Origin: Labilibaculum euxinicum
GTDB lineage: Bacteria > Bacteroidota > Bacteroidia > Bacteroidales > Marinifilaceae
Direction of reading: 5' to 3'
DNA: 64,000 nucleotides
NCBI RefSeq assembly: GCF_009795715.1
Contig: NZ_WTCR01000009.1
Location: 152,214 to 216,213, forward strand
This document shows positions 1 through 8,842 of the stretch, piece after piece. The translations under genes were made by a program, and so were the position numbers. Positions within the stretch are counted from its first letter, which is position 1. Each line of letters starts with the position of its first letter. The notes beneath the pieces were generated by a model, which did no database searches, had not been told where the DNA came from, and was given only the letters and a program-made list of their open reading frames with translations.

Positions 1-894
1 ATATACGTCTTTCACATTATCGTACCAAAGAATGCGTTCGAATTCGTTACTGATAGTCTTGTATTGTGGCAATGGATGCAGCTTGAAAACAAATACAAAA
101 TCATTTTTAATGGCGAATTCATTCAATTTCTGAAGGTCAAGAATTCCATCGGAAATACCATCACCTCCGGTATCCCGAAAGGTTGGTGCATACAAGATTG
201 ATTTGATTCCTTTTTTACGCAATTCAATCACCTTTTGAATGGTTTTCTCATCCGAGTTGATTAATGCATTCTTATATTTTATTGGGTTTACAATGATGTC
301 GTTACGCGGATATCCTGTATCAATAAAGTGGTCTGAAATAAATGCAGGTTTGAAAAAATGCTCGGTAAAGAATTCTCCAGTTGAGATGAGTGCATCGTAA
401 ACAGGTAGTTTTCCAACAAAATTCAAAATAAATCTGCGGTATAGCGAGCTGGTTTCCTGAATAAAGAATTTGTTGTCGCGCTGAATCTTTTTGAAGCCTA
501 TTCCGTGCCAGATTTGAACAATTTTTGCCCGCCAGAACAATTGAAACCGGCAATTATCCATCCACGAAAAATTATCAACTACAAAAACCTTACATCTCAA
601 CGAAATCCAATAGGCCTTGGCTGACGGGTAGTACAATATGTTGATGTATTGATGTTTGAGTGATTCATAGGTCTCTTTATTTGCGGTCAGGAAATAGAAT
701 TCCTGATCTTCTTCCTTTTCCGATAAGTAGAGGAAAAAGAACTTCACATTATCAATAAAAAAACCATCTTTTGCTCCCATAAGCACCATCAGATTCTTTT
801 TTTTTGGAATAAGGTAGGTGATTGGAACAATAAATATCCAGCCCAATAAGGTGGTAATGAAGATGATTGGTTTGGAGTATTTGTTGAGATTCAT
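1..894 (-). CDS. CDP-glycerol glycerophosphotransferase-family protein (3' end cut by window edge)
   Basis: Open from an ATG at 894 to the window edge (about 298 codons, no stop reached), so the C-terminus is missing. Family members transfer polyol-phosphate or sugar units from CDP-activated donors to build teichoic-acid-like or capsular polymers at the cytoplasmic face of the membrane. I see an N-terminal hydrophobic stretch (about residues 8-28), the IWHGIGFKK segment, a YPRND segment, ILYAPTFRD and KLHP, which parallel GHGTP, LPRND, ILYAPTWRE and RGHKED in the upstream neighbour. Its start overlaps that gene's stop by one base (TAATG), so the two are translationally coupled. The DYSS-type C-terminal motif lies outside the window. 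The family is well supported; the exact substrate is unknown. Confidence 0.85.
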   Translation of the reverse strand, partial: MNLNKYSKPIIFITTLLGWIFIVPITYLIPKKKNLMVLMGAKDGFFIDNVKFFFLYLSEKEEDQEFYFLTANKETYESLKHQYINILYYPSAKAYWISLRCKVFVVDNFSWMDNCRFQLFWRAKIVQIWHGIGFKKIQRDNKFFIQETSSLYRRFILNFVGKLPVYDALISTGEFFTEHFFKPAFISDHFIDTGYPRNDIIVNPIKYKNALINSDEKTIQKVIELRKKGIKSILYAPTFRDTGGDGISDGILDLQKLNEFAIKNDFVFVFKLHPLPQYKTISNEFERILWYDNVKDVY

Positions 895-2117
895 TAATTC
901 AATTTTTTAATTTCCTGAAACACTCTCTCGCAACTCTCTGTATCCTGATAAGTGTGATACATATCCCTTATTTTTTTGCGCCATTTGGCATGAGTCTGAG
1001 GCTGTTCGAAATAGCGTTGTAAATGCGTTATAAATTCTTTTTGAGTGCTTGACTTTGCTCCCGGAGTATTCTCATCGAAATCGATAAAAAAGCCTTTGTA
1101 TTGCTTGTATTCGTCTAAATCGTATGGCAAATAAATAATTGGCCGATCCAAAAGCAGGTAGTCAATCCAAAGTGATGAGTAGTCGGTTACCAAAACATCT
1201 ACGTAAGGCAATAATTCATACACATCGGGGAATCGATCCTGATCAGCTTTTAGTACTCTGTCAATAGAAAAGAAATCATGAGTTTTTTCAACAGACTTTC
1301 GTTTTATATCCTCTTTATGACCACGAACCAAGATGTAGGCATCTTCTTTCTCCAGAAAATTAGAAAGCCGTTTTGCATCAAAATCCCCGAAAGGGAAAAA
1401 GTGAGTTTTGTAACCTTCTTCGCGCCAGGTTGGAGCGTATAAAATAATTTTACGGTCGAGAAATGGATTTGCAACCAATAAAGACGGACTTAGATTAATA
1501 TCCTGAAGCAAATAATCGTTACGGGGCAAGCCACTCACCCAAACATTGTTCATGTCAATATTAAATCCTGCAGCATGAATAATTTGTTCCAAAGGAGAAC
1601 AGCCTGCCATATAGCTGTATTTTTGCAATTGCTTGTGTTTGGCATATTTGCGCCAGGGAGGCGTTTGCAAGGCCATTTTTTTCATTGGCGTACCATGTCC
1701 TAAATAGATGATGTTTTTGCATTTTTCGTGCAGGTAGTATGGCTTGAAAGCAGCGGCACTAATTCCATAGGAAAGAATGACATGTCTGGTCCTTAAAAAG
1801 AGAAAAAACCCTTTCAACGACCACGAATAAACTACTTCTCCGGGGAATTTATCATTTAGTTTATGATACAAGGATTTGTAAGGAGTGAACAAAATGCTGT
1901 TGAAATCATTTTTTTCGCGCATGTACTCAAACAAATACTTCGAATTGTCGAAATATACCTTTTCGGTGAGAAAGAAGAGCGCAATTCGTTTGTCTTTTGG
2001 CACCAGTTTTTCCAATAGAAAATAAAAACGGCGCATTAAAAACAGGACAATATGCAGAAAAACAATTTTCTGCATGAAGTTGACAAACTGTTGTGTTCGG
2101 GAGTACTGACTATTCAT
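894..2117 (-). CDS. CDP-glycerol glycerophosphotransferase-family protein
   Basis: A 407-residue protein with the full set of family landmarks: YLGHGTPMKK (about 137), LPRND (197), ILYAPTWREEG (about 225), RGHKED and VTDYSSLWIDYLLLDRP (about 309-327), where the DYSS segment is the usual nucleotide/phosphate-binding part. It probably elongates a polyol-phosphate or phosphosugar polymer. I chose the ATG at 2117, which overlaps the stop of the upstream YfhO-type gene by only 8 bases; an in-frame ATG at 2159 would add 14 charged residues and a 50-base overlap. Together with the next gene it forms a tandem pair of related transferases, suggesting two successive or heteromeric steps. Substrate not determinable. 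Confidence 0.85.
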   Translation of the reverse strand: MNSQYSRTQQFVNFMQKIVFLHIVLFLMRRFYFLLEKLVPKDKRIALFFLTEKVYFDNSKYLFEYMREKNDFNSILFTPYKSLYHKLNDKFPGEVVYSWSLKGFFLFLRTRHVILSYGISAAAFKPYYLHEKCKNIIYLGHGTPMKKMALQTPPWRKYAKHKQLQKYSYMAGCSPLEQIIHAAGFNIDMNNVWVSGLPRNDYLLQDINLSPSLLVANPFLDRKIILYAPTWREEGYKTHFFPFGDFDAKRLSNFLEKEDAYILVRGHKEDIKRKSVEKTHDFFSIDRVLKADQDRFPDVYELLPYVDVLVTDYSSLWIDYLLLDRPIIYLPYDLDEYKQYKGFFIDFDENTPGAKSSTQKEFITHLQRYFEQPQTHAKWRKKIRDMYHTYQDTESCERVFQEIKKLN

Positions 2118-4731
2118 TTTCAATCGTTTCTTTTCGGATATTTTTAATTCCAAAAACAATTCCTCCGGCTAGCAGCAAAAAGAATAAAACCATGCTGGCA
2201 ACAGATATATTTTCGGTAACTGTCATTGCTTTTGGCTCAAATTTAAAGATGATTTTATGCTTTCCTCCGGGAACTTTCATCGCCCGTAATATGTAGTTGG
2301 CTCTAAAGTGCGGAGTAAGTTTCCCATCAATATAGGCATTCCAGCCCGGCTGGTAATAAATATCGGAGAAAACCACCAATTGATCGCTTTTAGCATTGAA
2401 TTGATAAGTTATTTTGTTGGGAGCATATGTTTTCATTGCAATAGTTGCCAAAGAATCTGCCTGACTTGTAAATCCTTGCAGTTGAGAAGCAAAACGCTTG
2501 TCAACTAAAGCTTCTTTTGCAGGATCGAAGGTATTTAAAGCCATGATTTCTTCATCGGCATTGGCAACAATTTTGTAGTTGGGAACAATCCATGCTTCAC
2601 CTAAAGCATCAGGATTCAATTGTGCCTGATTTCCTTTCTCTTTATCGGGTGTGATGATGTATTTGGTATTTAGCATGTTGATCACCTTCATATTGTTTTT
2701 TGTGATGTGATGATCAATTAATTCCTGATAACGTCGCAACTTGGCTCCGTGATAACCACCAATTGATTTATGGTAGAAGGAAGTGCTCGCATTCTGCCAG
2801 GTTTGAACAGAAGTGTTTAAAACCCGGTAATTGCTGTGTTGGTTTAGTACTGTGAAAGGAACAATAGCCAATTCTAATTTACTAGCTCTGCGGTTCTCTT
2901 TCTTATATTCATCCTGTGCTTTTTTAGCCAATGGTTGTAATTCCGGTCGAGATGAAAACTCAGATTGCAAAATTTCAAAATCGGCTTGAGTTGGGTTGAA
3001 TGCAATTTTCAATTCTTTTTTAGGAACAAAGCTGTCTGCATTTAAAAAGCGTTTGTTAACCGGCCATAAATCAACCAAAATAAGAACAACAACACCAGCA
3101 ATTAGAATGTTAGCTTGGAACCACTTTTTACTGTATCCGAAAAGAAGTACCGCAATTAGGCCAACAAAAAGAATGGTACGCAATGCATCGGCTCTAAAAA
3201 TAGAAACACGTGCATTAAAAATATCAGATTCAATTTGATTGATGTAAGTAACAGCATTCGGATTTCCTGATTTTATTTGCGCAAAATAGCTTGTTTCAGG
3301 CTTCGTAATAAAATCCATGAATTGAGATGGAAGCAAATATAGAAGCAATGAAATTCCTGCTGTTAGTAGTAATGGCAAGATTAAGACATTCGACTTTACA
3401 GAAAATAATTTTACTTTTTTCTGTAGGATTTCAGGCTCATCCAATACCTTTTTAACGGCTAAAATTGCCAAAATTGGAACACACAACTCAACGACAACCA
3501 GAATGGACGAAACCACCCTGAATTTGTTGTATAAGGGCACGTAATCTAAAAACAGATCGGTAAGGAATTGGAAATTATGTCCCCACGACAGCATAATGGC
3601 CAAAATTGTTGCGGTAAGCAATCCCCATTTGAAACGTCCGGGAACAATAATCAATCCTAAAAAGAATAAAAAGAGGATGACGGCTCCAACATATACAGGC
3701 CCAGCAGTAAATGGCTGATTTCCCCAGTAGTGGTGATCTTTTATTGGTTCAATATCGTAGTATTTGGCTACATTTTCAATCTGTCCTCCGCTTAGGTAAC
3801 TCACCAGCTGAGTTGCCTCCTGAGGAGATCCGGCACCACCTTTTGCATTTGGAATTAACAGGGTTAAAGTTTCCTGAACACCATAACTCCATTGGGTAGC
3901 GTAATCTTTATCCAAACCATTGGTTTTGTTGTCTTTATTACCAAGAGTTAGTTCCGATTTACCACGAATGGTTTGTTTTCCGTATTCGTATGAATTGAAA
4001 AGATTGGAACTGTTTACACCAACAGCCAGAATTGATGCAATGGCTAAAACTCCAATGGCAGTAAAAAACTGCTTTAATTCTTTCTGCTTCAGGCGATAAT
4101 AAAATTCAAACCCGACAATACAAAGAACCGTAATCAGAAAATAGTAGGTCATTTGTATGTGATTGGAATACAATTCGAGTATCAGAAAGAAGGAGGCGAG
4201 TAACCCGCCTAATATGTATTTGCCTTGTAATGTGAGTAATATCCCCGCAAGGGCAGGTGGAATAAAAGCCAAAGCATTAACTTTCCAGAGATGGCCGGCA
4301 CCAATAATTATTATGAAATAGGTCGAAAAGGCATAGGCAATGGCACCTCCGATGGAGAGCCAGGGATTTACCCGTAATGATATTAGTAAGATATAAAATC
4401 CAATCAGATAGATCATTAAATAGCGTACCGGACTCGGAGTATGCAGTTCCATGGCTTCTTTAAAGAATTGCATGAACTGTGATTTGTACTCAACGGTGAT
4501 CTGATAGGCCGGCATTCCTCCAAACATAGAATTGGTCCACAAAGGATCTTCCCCGGTGGATTTCCTGAAATCCATGATTTCCTTTTTGTAGCCTAGAGCA
4601 TTTAAGGTATCTCCTTTTCTTAGCTGTTTTCCATCTAATATAGGCTGAAAAAATGCAAATCCAATAATTAGGAAAATGATGATGGCTGATAAATGGGGAA
4701 TAAGGGACTTGATGATCGACTTGAAGCTCAT
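2110..4731 (-). CDS. YfhO-family polytopic membrane protein
   Basis: An 873-residue membrane protein. The N-terminal two thirds hold about a dozen hydrophobic segments (first at about 13-30, then clusters around 105-240, 340-420 and 540-570), and a soluble extracytoplasmic part follows (about 580-835) before a last membrane span near 840-862. The early G-D-T-L-N and WTNSMFGGMPAYQ segments are typical of Bacteroidota YfhO-like proteins. In Bacillus, YfhO acts in lipoteichoic acid glycosylation as a GT-C-like transferase; here that role is inferred. It is first in a tightly overlapping minus-strand operon with two CDP-glycerol transferase-family genes, which supports a role in decorating a surface polymer. 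Confidence 0.85.
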   Translation of the reverse strand: MSFKSIIKSLIPHLSAIIIFLIIGFAFFQPILDGKQLRKGDTLNALGYKKEIMDFRKSTGEDPLWTNSMFGGMPAYQITVEYKSQFMQFFKEAMELHTPSPVRYLMIYLIGFYILLISLRVNPWLSIGGAIAYAFSTYFIIIIGAGHLWKVNALAFIPPALAGILLTLQGKYILGGLLASFFLILELYSNHIQMTYYFLITVLCIVGFEFYYRLKQKELKQFFTAIGVLAIASILAVGVNSSNLFNSYEYGKQTIRGKSELTLGNKDNKTNGLDKDYATQWSYGVQETLTLLIPNAKGGAGSPQEATQLVSYLSGGQIENVAKYYDIEPIKDHHYWGNQPFTAGPVYVGAVILFLFFLGLIIVPGRFKWGLLTATILAIMLSWGHNFQFLTDLFLDYVPLYNKFRVVSSILVVVELCVPILAILAVKKVLDEPEILQKKVKLFSVKSNVLILPLLLTAGISLLLYLLPSQFMDFITKPETSYFAQIKSGNPNAVTYINQIESDIFNARVSIFRADALRTILFVGLIAVLLFGYSKKWFQANILIAGVVVLILVDLWPVNKRFLNADSFVPKKELKIAFNPTQADFEILQSEFSSRPELQPLAKKAQDEYKKENRRASKLELAIVPFTVLNQHSNYRVLNTSVQTWQNASTSFYHKSIGGYHGAKLRRYQELIDHHITKNNMKVINMLNTKYIITPDKEKGNQAQLNPDALGEAWIVPNYKIVANADEEIMALNTFDPAKEALVDKRFASQLQGFTSQADSLATIAMKTYAPNKITYQFNAKSDQLVVFSDIYYQPGWNAYIDGKLTPHFRANYILRAMKVPGGKHKIIFKFEPKAMTVTENISVASMVLFFLLLAGGIVFGIKNIRKETIENE

Positions 4732-5154
4732 GGTAATTATGAATTAGGAATTATGAATTAGTAGTGAATCAATTCATAATTCATATTTTTTAATTTTAAT
4801 TATTTAATTCCGCCCCTAAAATACAAAAAGCACGGAATATTTTGCTCCGTGCTTCACTTAATATTTTACAATTGTTTCTTCACTAAAGAGAAAAGCAATT
4901 TGGACTTGAATAGGTATTTTTTTTTATCAGGATGATTCATTTAGGTATTGTATTTTACTTATAACAAAATTGATTTTAAAAGGTTGTTTAGAACAATAGT
5001 GCAGTCTTATCTGAAATTAACGATCTATTGTTAAGACATATCTAAAGCAATTGTAAGTATTGTGATTTGTTTCGTATAATAATTTAGCAATTGTTTAATT
5101 GACCATGTTGTATTTAATATGTATTTTTTAGTATATTTCAATAATATTTTATGT
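4732..5154. other. Gene-free stretch with short inverted words
   Basis: No ORF worth calling. Next to the YfhO start there are two tandem AATTATGAATTAG words (4735-4761) and their inverted form AATTCATAATTCAT (4771-4784). A compact hairpin follows at 4828-4854. The rest is AT-rich DNA leading to the promoter of the next plus-strand gene. Confidence 0.5.
4828..4854 (-). terminator. Terminator-like hairpin upstream of the YfhO operon
   Basis: AAGCACGGA (4828-4836) pairs perfectly with TCCGTGCTT (4846-4854) around a 9-base loop. On the minus strand it is followed by TTTTTG, the form of an intrinsic terminator. No minus-strand gene lies just upstream, so it could be a leader attenuator of the YfhO operon or an insulator against stray transcription. 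Confidence 0.5.
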
Positions 5155-5162
5155 TATATTTG
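5155..5162 (+). promoter_or_regulatory. Bacteroidota -7 box (TATATTTG)
   Basis: TATATTTG matches the TAnnTTTG consensus used by the Bacteroidota primary sigma factor and lies 37 bases before the lipoprotein start codon. A clear -33 TTTG partner is not seen at the expected spacing, so the call is moderate. Confidence 0.4.
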
Positions 5163-5198
5163 TTGGCATAGTATTAATCTAAACCAAATTATTAAAAC

Positions 5199-5771
5199 AT
5201 GAAAATTAGAAATTTACTTGTAAATATCACTTTGCTTTACGGATTAAGTGTCTCGTGCAGTGATGGTGATAATGAACCTTATGGTCCGGAATATGAGGTG
5301 GATGGAGTTGAGCTGTCTTTAAGGAATGATTATTACTATAGGGATAAAGGCGATACTATTTCAGCTGACAAATTTGTTATAATGATGAAACTGAAATCTG
5401 ACAATGAGTATGCTCAGGATTATGGACTTAATCCGCAAATGGTAAGTGAAATTACTGATATAAAGGTTAGTGTGCTTAGTGACGGATTGTATGCCGGGAT
5501 TGCAAAAAATGATGATGTAAGCAGGTTTTTTTTGATGGATGATGGAGAACATTATTATACTGAAGATTTGTATCAAACAATAGCACAATATGTTGAAGCA
5601 GGTGTTACAAAATCTTCCGAACCATATTTGTATTTTACCAATCAGACTGAATTGGCTCCTAAAGCAGTGGCTTTGATAAGCGATACCATCACGCTTGCTT
5701 TTAAGGTTGATTTGACCCTAAAAAACAATAAAACCTTCAATAATCAACTTCGTGTAACCCTTATCCCATAA
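5199..5771 (+). CDS. Putative secreted lipoprotein of unknown function
   Basis: A 190-residue protein not matched to a named family. The N-terminus has Lys/Arg, a short hydrophobic core and a lipobox-like S-V-S-C with the cysteine at about residue 20, followed by an acidic SDGDNE stretch typical of Bacteroidota lipoproteins destined for the outer membrane. The remainder is rich in Tyr, Asp and Thr and ends in alternating strand-like segments (DTITLAFKVDLTLKNNKTF), suggesting a beta-rich fold. The following beta-barrel-like gene begins about 10 bases after its stop, so the two are probably co-transcribed and may work together at the cell surface. Confidence 0.75.
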   Translation: MKIRNLLVNITLLYGLSVSCSDGDNEPYGPEYEVDGVELSLRNDYYYRDKGDTISADKFVIMMKLKSDNEYAQDYGLNPQMVSEITDIKVSVLSDGLYAGIAKNDDVSRFFLMDDGEHYYTEDLYQTIAQYVEAGVTKSSEPYLYFTNQTELAPKAVALISDTITLAFKVDLTLKNNKTFNNQLRVTLIP

Positions 5772-5781
5772 ATTGATTATC

Positions 5782-6588
5782 ATGCTAAATAAATATAAAA
5801 GGATTAGTGCCATGATATTGTTGTTGTTGGTACACACTCTTGTTTCAAGTGCACAGGAAACGGATCTGAAATGGGGTTTAAGCTCTCAGGTAAAAATTCA
5901 GGAGATTTTACAAAACAATAAAGTAGAAGACATTTATTCATATAACCAGGAATCAGTAACTTTGGGGGTATTTGTTCAATATAAAAATCTAGATGTCAAG
6001 TTTGAATTTTTAACTAGGTCAGCATCTGTTGACCTGCGGTATTTTGTGTGGAATAAAGTATTTGTAAACTTAAAAGGGAGTTGGGATGGACATAACTACG
6101 AATTTGATAATGTTGAGAATTATTCTGATTGTTCATATGTTGATGATATTAACGTTTACAGCTACTTGGGTGGATTTGGTTATGAAAAAACGATTTTTGG
6201 TCGTTTAAAGTGTCAGGGAACAATGCTTGGAGGTGTTATCACTAGTTCTAAGAATACTGAATCAAGTATAATTTTGAGAAACAATGATTCCAATGTTCGG
6301 GCAAGAAAAACAGATACCTATCAGTTAGAACCATCCTTTGTTTATGGTGGCTCAATTGAATTGGAATGGCTGCCTAATCCATCGAAGAACAGACGGCGCC
6401 CTATCGCTCCGTTCGCTTCCCTTCAAATTACCGGAACTAACAAAAGCAGGACGTACAGGAAAGTAAGTATTGAGGAATGGGTGGAAGGTAATGTTGTTTA
6501 TCAGGAGGAGATTAATCCGAATGATCGACTTTATGATTTTGTATATGTGAATGTTAGAATGGGTGTAAAGTTATATTTCAAGAAATAG
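5782..6588 (+). CDS. Putative outer-membrane beta-barrel protein
   Basis: 268 residues from the ATG at 5782; an in-frame TTG at 5773 would add three residues. A signal peptide is clear (MILLLLVHTLVSSAQ, about 11-25, with cleavage after A-Q likely). The mature part alternates short aromatic-rich strands (VTLGVFVQYKNLDVKFEFL, YSYLGGFGYEKT) and ends in VNVRMGVKLYFKK, the type of C-terminal strand seen in small outer-membrane barrels. No named domain is recognised. It sits directly behind the lipoprotein gene and is followed by a bidirectional terminator. A barrel and surface lipoprotein pair of unknown role is the best description. Confidence 0.7.
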   Translation: MLNKYKRISAMILLLLVHTLVSSAQETDLKWGLSSQVKIQEILQNNKVEDIYSYNQESVTLGVFVQYKNLDVKFEFLTRSASVDLRYFVWNKVFVNLKGSWDGHNYEFDNVENYSDCSYVDDINVYSYLGGFGYEKTIFGRLKCQGTMLGGVITSSKNTESSIILRNNDSNVRARKTDTYQLEPSFVYGGSIELEWLPNPSKNRRRPIAPFASLQITGTNKSRTYRKVSIEEWVEGNVVYQEEINPNDRLYDFVYVNVRMGVKLYFKK

Positions 6589-6634
6589 AATTTCTTTGAC
6601 GATGTGGTCATATGATGATTTGTTTTAAATAATA

Positions 6635-6667
6635 AAAATGGCCATCCTGCAAAAGAATGGCCATTTT
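6635..6667. terminator. Bidirectional intrinsic terminator
   Basis: AAAATGGCCAT (6635-6645) and ATGGCCATTTT (6657-6667) form an 11-bp perfect stem with an 11-base loop. A- and T-runs on both sides serve the convergent barrel gene and glyS. Confidence 0.85.
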
Positions 6668-6753
6668 ATTATCTATTTAGTTGATTCGTTCCGTTAATCC
6701 TGAGTTTGTAATTTACACCTTGCAAATCATCTAAAGGCTAACATCTCATCTGT

Positions 6754-8307
6754 CTATTTCAATTGTTTGAATAATTTTTTCATGCTTACATGATCTTCAA
6801 TAATATCATACAATTTTGAGATTTCAACACGTTCTTGTGCCATCGAATCACGATGACGAATGGTAACAGTGTTGTCTTCTAAAGATTGATGATCAACAGT
6901 TACACAGAAAGGAGTACCAATGGCATCCTGACGACGGTAACGCTTACCAATTGAATCTTTTTCGTCGTACTGACAGTTGAAATCGAATTTCAGGTCGTTG
7001 ATAATTGCACGGGCTTTATCCGGAAGGCCGTCTTTTTTCACCAAAGGCATTACACAAAGCTTAACCGGAGCCAAAGCAAGAGGTAATTTAAGTACTACAC
7101 GCTCATCAAGCTTACCATCTTCTTTTTCAATTTTTTCTTCGTTGTATGCTTCCGACATAATCTGAAGGAACATACGGTCAACTCCAATCGAAGTCTCAAC
7201 TACATAAGGAACATAGCTTTTGTTCAATTCAGGATCGAAATATTGAATTTTCTTACCTGAGAATTCTTGGTGTTGACTTAAATCAAAATCGGTACGGGAG
7301 TGAATTCCCTCTACCTCTTTAAATCCGAATGGAAATTTAAATTCAATATCGGTAGCTGCATTGGCGTAATGAGCCAATTTATCGTGGTCGTGAAAACGGT
7401 ATTTTTCTTCGCCAAAACCAAGCGCCTTGTGCCAGCTCATACGGGTTGCTTTCCAGGCATCGAACCATTTCATTTCATCTCCCGGACGAACAAAGAACTG
7501 AAGCTCCATTTGTTCGAATTCACGCATACGGAAAATAAACTGACGTGCCACAATCTCGTTACGAAATGCTTTACCAATCTGAGCAATTCCGAAAGGAATC
7601 TTCATACGACCCGTTTTCTGAACATTTAGGTAGTTAACGAAAATACCCTGTGCAGTTTCCGGACGAAGATAAATTTTACTGCTTCCATCGGCAGTAGAAC
7701 CCATATCGGTAGAGAACATTAGGTTGAACTGACGAACATCTGTCCAGTTTTTAGAACCTGAAATAGGACAAACAATCTCATTGTCAATAATGATTTGCTT
7801 CAATTCATCCAGATCATTTTTATCTAAAGCATCAACAAAACGAGTATGTACAGCATCCATCTTTTCTTTGTTTGCTAATACACGAGGATTGGTTTCACGA
7901 AATTGAGCTTCGTCGAAACTTTCGCCAAATTTTTTCTTTGCTTTGGCAACTTCCTTGTCCATTTTGCCTTCATACTTGGCCAGCAAATCCTCAATTAAAA
8001 CATCAGCTCTGTAACGTTTCTTCGAATCTTTATTGTCAATCAACGGATCGTTAAAAGCATCAACGTGGCCCGAAGCTTTCCAAATAGTAGGATGCATAAA
8101 AATAGCCGAATCAATACCCACTACATTTTCGTGCAGTTTCACCATTGAATCCCACCAGTATTTTTTAATATTGTTTTTCAATTCAACTCCCAGCTGCGCA
8201 TAGTCATATACGGCACTCAATCCATCATAAATTTCCGATGATTGAAACACGAATCCGTATTCTTTACAATGAGCTACCAGTTTTTTGAAAACATCTTCCT
8301 GAGCCAT
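6754..8307 (-). CDS. glyS: Glycine--tRNA ligase, single-chain (alpha2) type
   Basis: A 517-residue class II aminoacyl-tRNA synthetase that charges tRNA-Gly with glycine in the cytoplasm. It is the one-chain eukaryotic/archaeal-like form rather than the GlyQ/GlyS tetramer. Visible are the N-terminal YGFVFQSSEIYDG and YDYAQLGVELK segments, motif 2 with AFRNEI, motif 3 with GVDRMFLQIM (about 380), and a C-terminal anticodon-binding domain (about 405-515, PLALAPVKLCVMPL onward). Length and motif order are normal. The gene stands alone on the minus strand with a terminator 90 bases beyond its stop and no obvious T-box in the leader. Confidence 0.97.
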   Translation of the reverse strand: MAQEDVFKKLVAHCKEYGFVFQSSEIYDGLSAVYDYAQLGVELKNNIKKYWWDSMVKLHENVVGIDSAIFMHPTIWKASGHVDAFNDPLIDNKDSKKRYRADVLIEDLLAKYEGKMDKEVAKAKKKFGESFDEAQFRETNPRVLANKEKMDAVHTRFVDALDKNDLDELKQIIIDNEIVCPISGSKNWTDVRQFNLMFSTDMGSTADGSSKIYLRPETAQGIFVNYLNVQKTGRMKIPFGIAQIGKAFRNEIVARQFIFRMREFEQMELQFFVRPGDEMKWFDAWKATRMSWHKALGFGEEKYRFHDHDKLAHYANAATDIEFKFPFGFKEVEGIHSRTDFDLSQHQEFSGKKIQYFDPELNKSYVPYVVETSIGVDRMFLQIMSEAYNEEKIEKEDGKLDERVVLKLPLALAPVKLCVMPLVKKDGLPDKARAIINDLKFDFNCQYDEKDSIGKRYRRQDAIGTPFCVTVDHQSLEDNTVTIRHRDSMAQERVEISKLYDIIEDHVSMKKLFKQLK

Positions 8308-8524
8308 AAATCTTATATTTTGAGGTTAATTTTTTAAGCTATTAGCTTTTAGCCATTGGCTATTAGCATTGTATAATTTCCAAAAAGGAAAGGCAAAAAT
8401 ACGATTCAATGGATTTACATCCAATTAATTTATAGCGTTTTTATAGATATTTTGAATAATAAATTTAGGTGAGTGGAATGTTAAAAAGCTAAAGGCCAAC
8501 TACCAATAGCTATTCGCTTACCAT
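8308..8524. repeat. Intergenic inverted low-complexity words (TTAGC/GCTAA type)
   Basis: 8337-8367 is built of AGCTATTAGC-like words (GCTATTAGC occurs at both ends). 8485-8517 carries the inverted counterpart (AAAGCTAAAGG, CCAATAGCTATTCGC). They bracket about 115 bases between the DUF4834 stop and the glyS start. The arms are imperfect, so an RNA stem is possible but not strict. Confidence 0.5.
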
Positions 8525-8770
8525 TTAATCATCCACTTCTTCGAAATCAACATAGTCGCCCACATCTTTTTTGTGCGGATCGCCTGTTTTGCCCGATGGT
8601 TTATCAATGGTTACTTCACCTTCTTTTCTTGTTTGCTGCTGTTGCTGCTTGGCTTGTTCCTGCATTTTATCGAAGGTTTTCTTCACCAAAAACGGGAATA
8701 CTGCCTTCAAAATCCACTTTAATATGTAGTAGATCCCAACAGCTATGATTATAAATTTAATAAATGCCAT
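8525..8770 (-). CDS. DUF4834-family small membrane protein
   Basis: An 81-residue protein: one membrane span near the N-terminus (FIKFIIIAVGIYYILKWILK, about 3-22, with FPFLV after it), then a basic/Gln-rich segment with a run of five Gln, and an acidic tail ending DYVDFEEVDD. This architecture and the tail match the small Bacteroidota DUF4834 family, whose function is unknown. It lies 217 bases upstream of glyS on the same strand and may be co-transcribed with it. The start ATG at 8770 is the only sensible one. Confidence 0.75.
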   Translation of the reverse strand: MAFIKFIIIAVGIYYILKWILKAVFPFLVKKTFDKMQEQAKQQQQQTRKEGEVTIDKPSGKTGDPHKKDVGDYVDFEEVDD

Positions 8771-8842
8771 ATTCTTTTCTTTTGAAAGGCAAATATAAGC
8801 ATTTCATTTTTTTTTTTTGATATTCTTCGGCATTTGCTTTTG

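Noticed and set aside
320..553. 77-codon ORF near the left edge
   Set aside because: It lies inside the clear CDP-glycerol transferase frame that runs to the window edge; a shadow.
4828..4854. Riboswitch in the YfhO leader
   Set aside because: Only a single simple hairpin with a T-run is seen; no conserved aptamer motif is recognisable.
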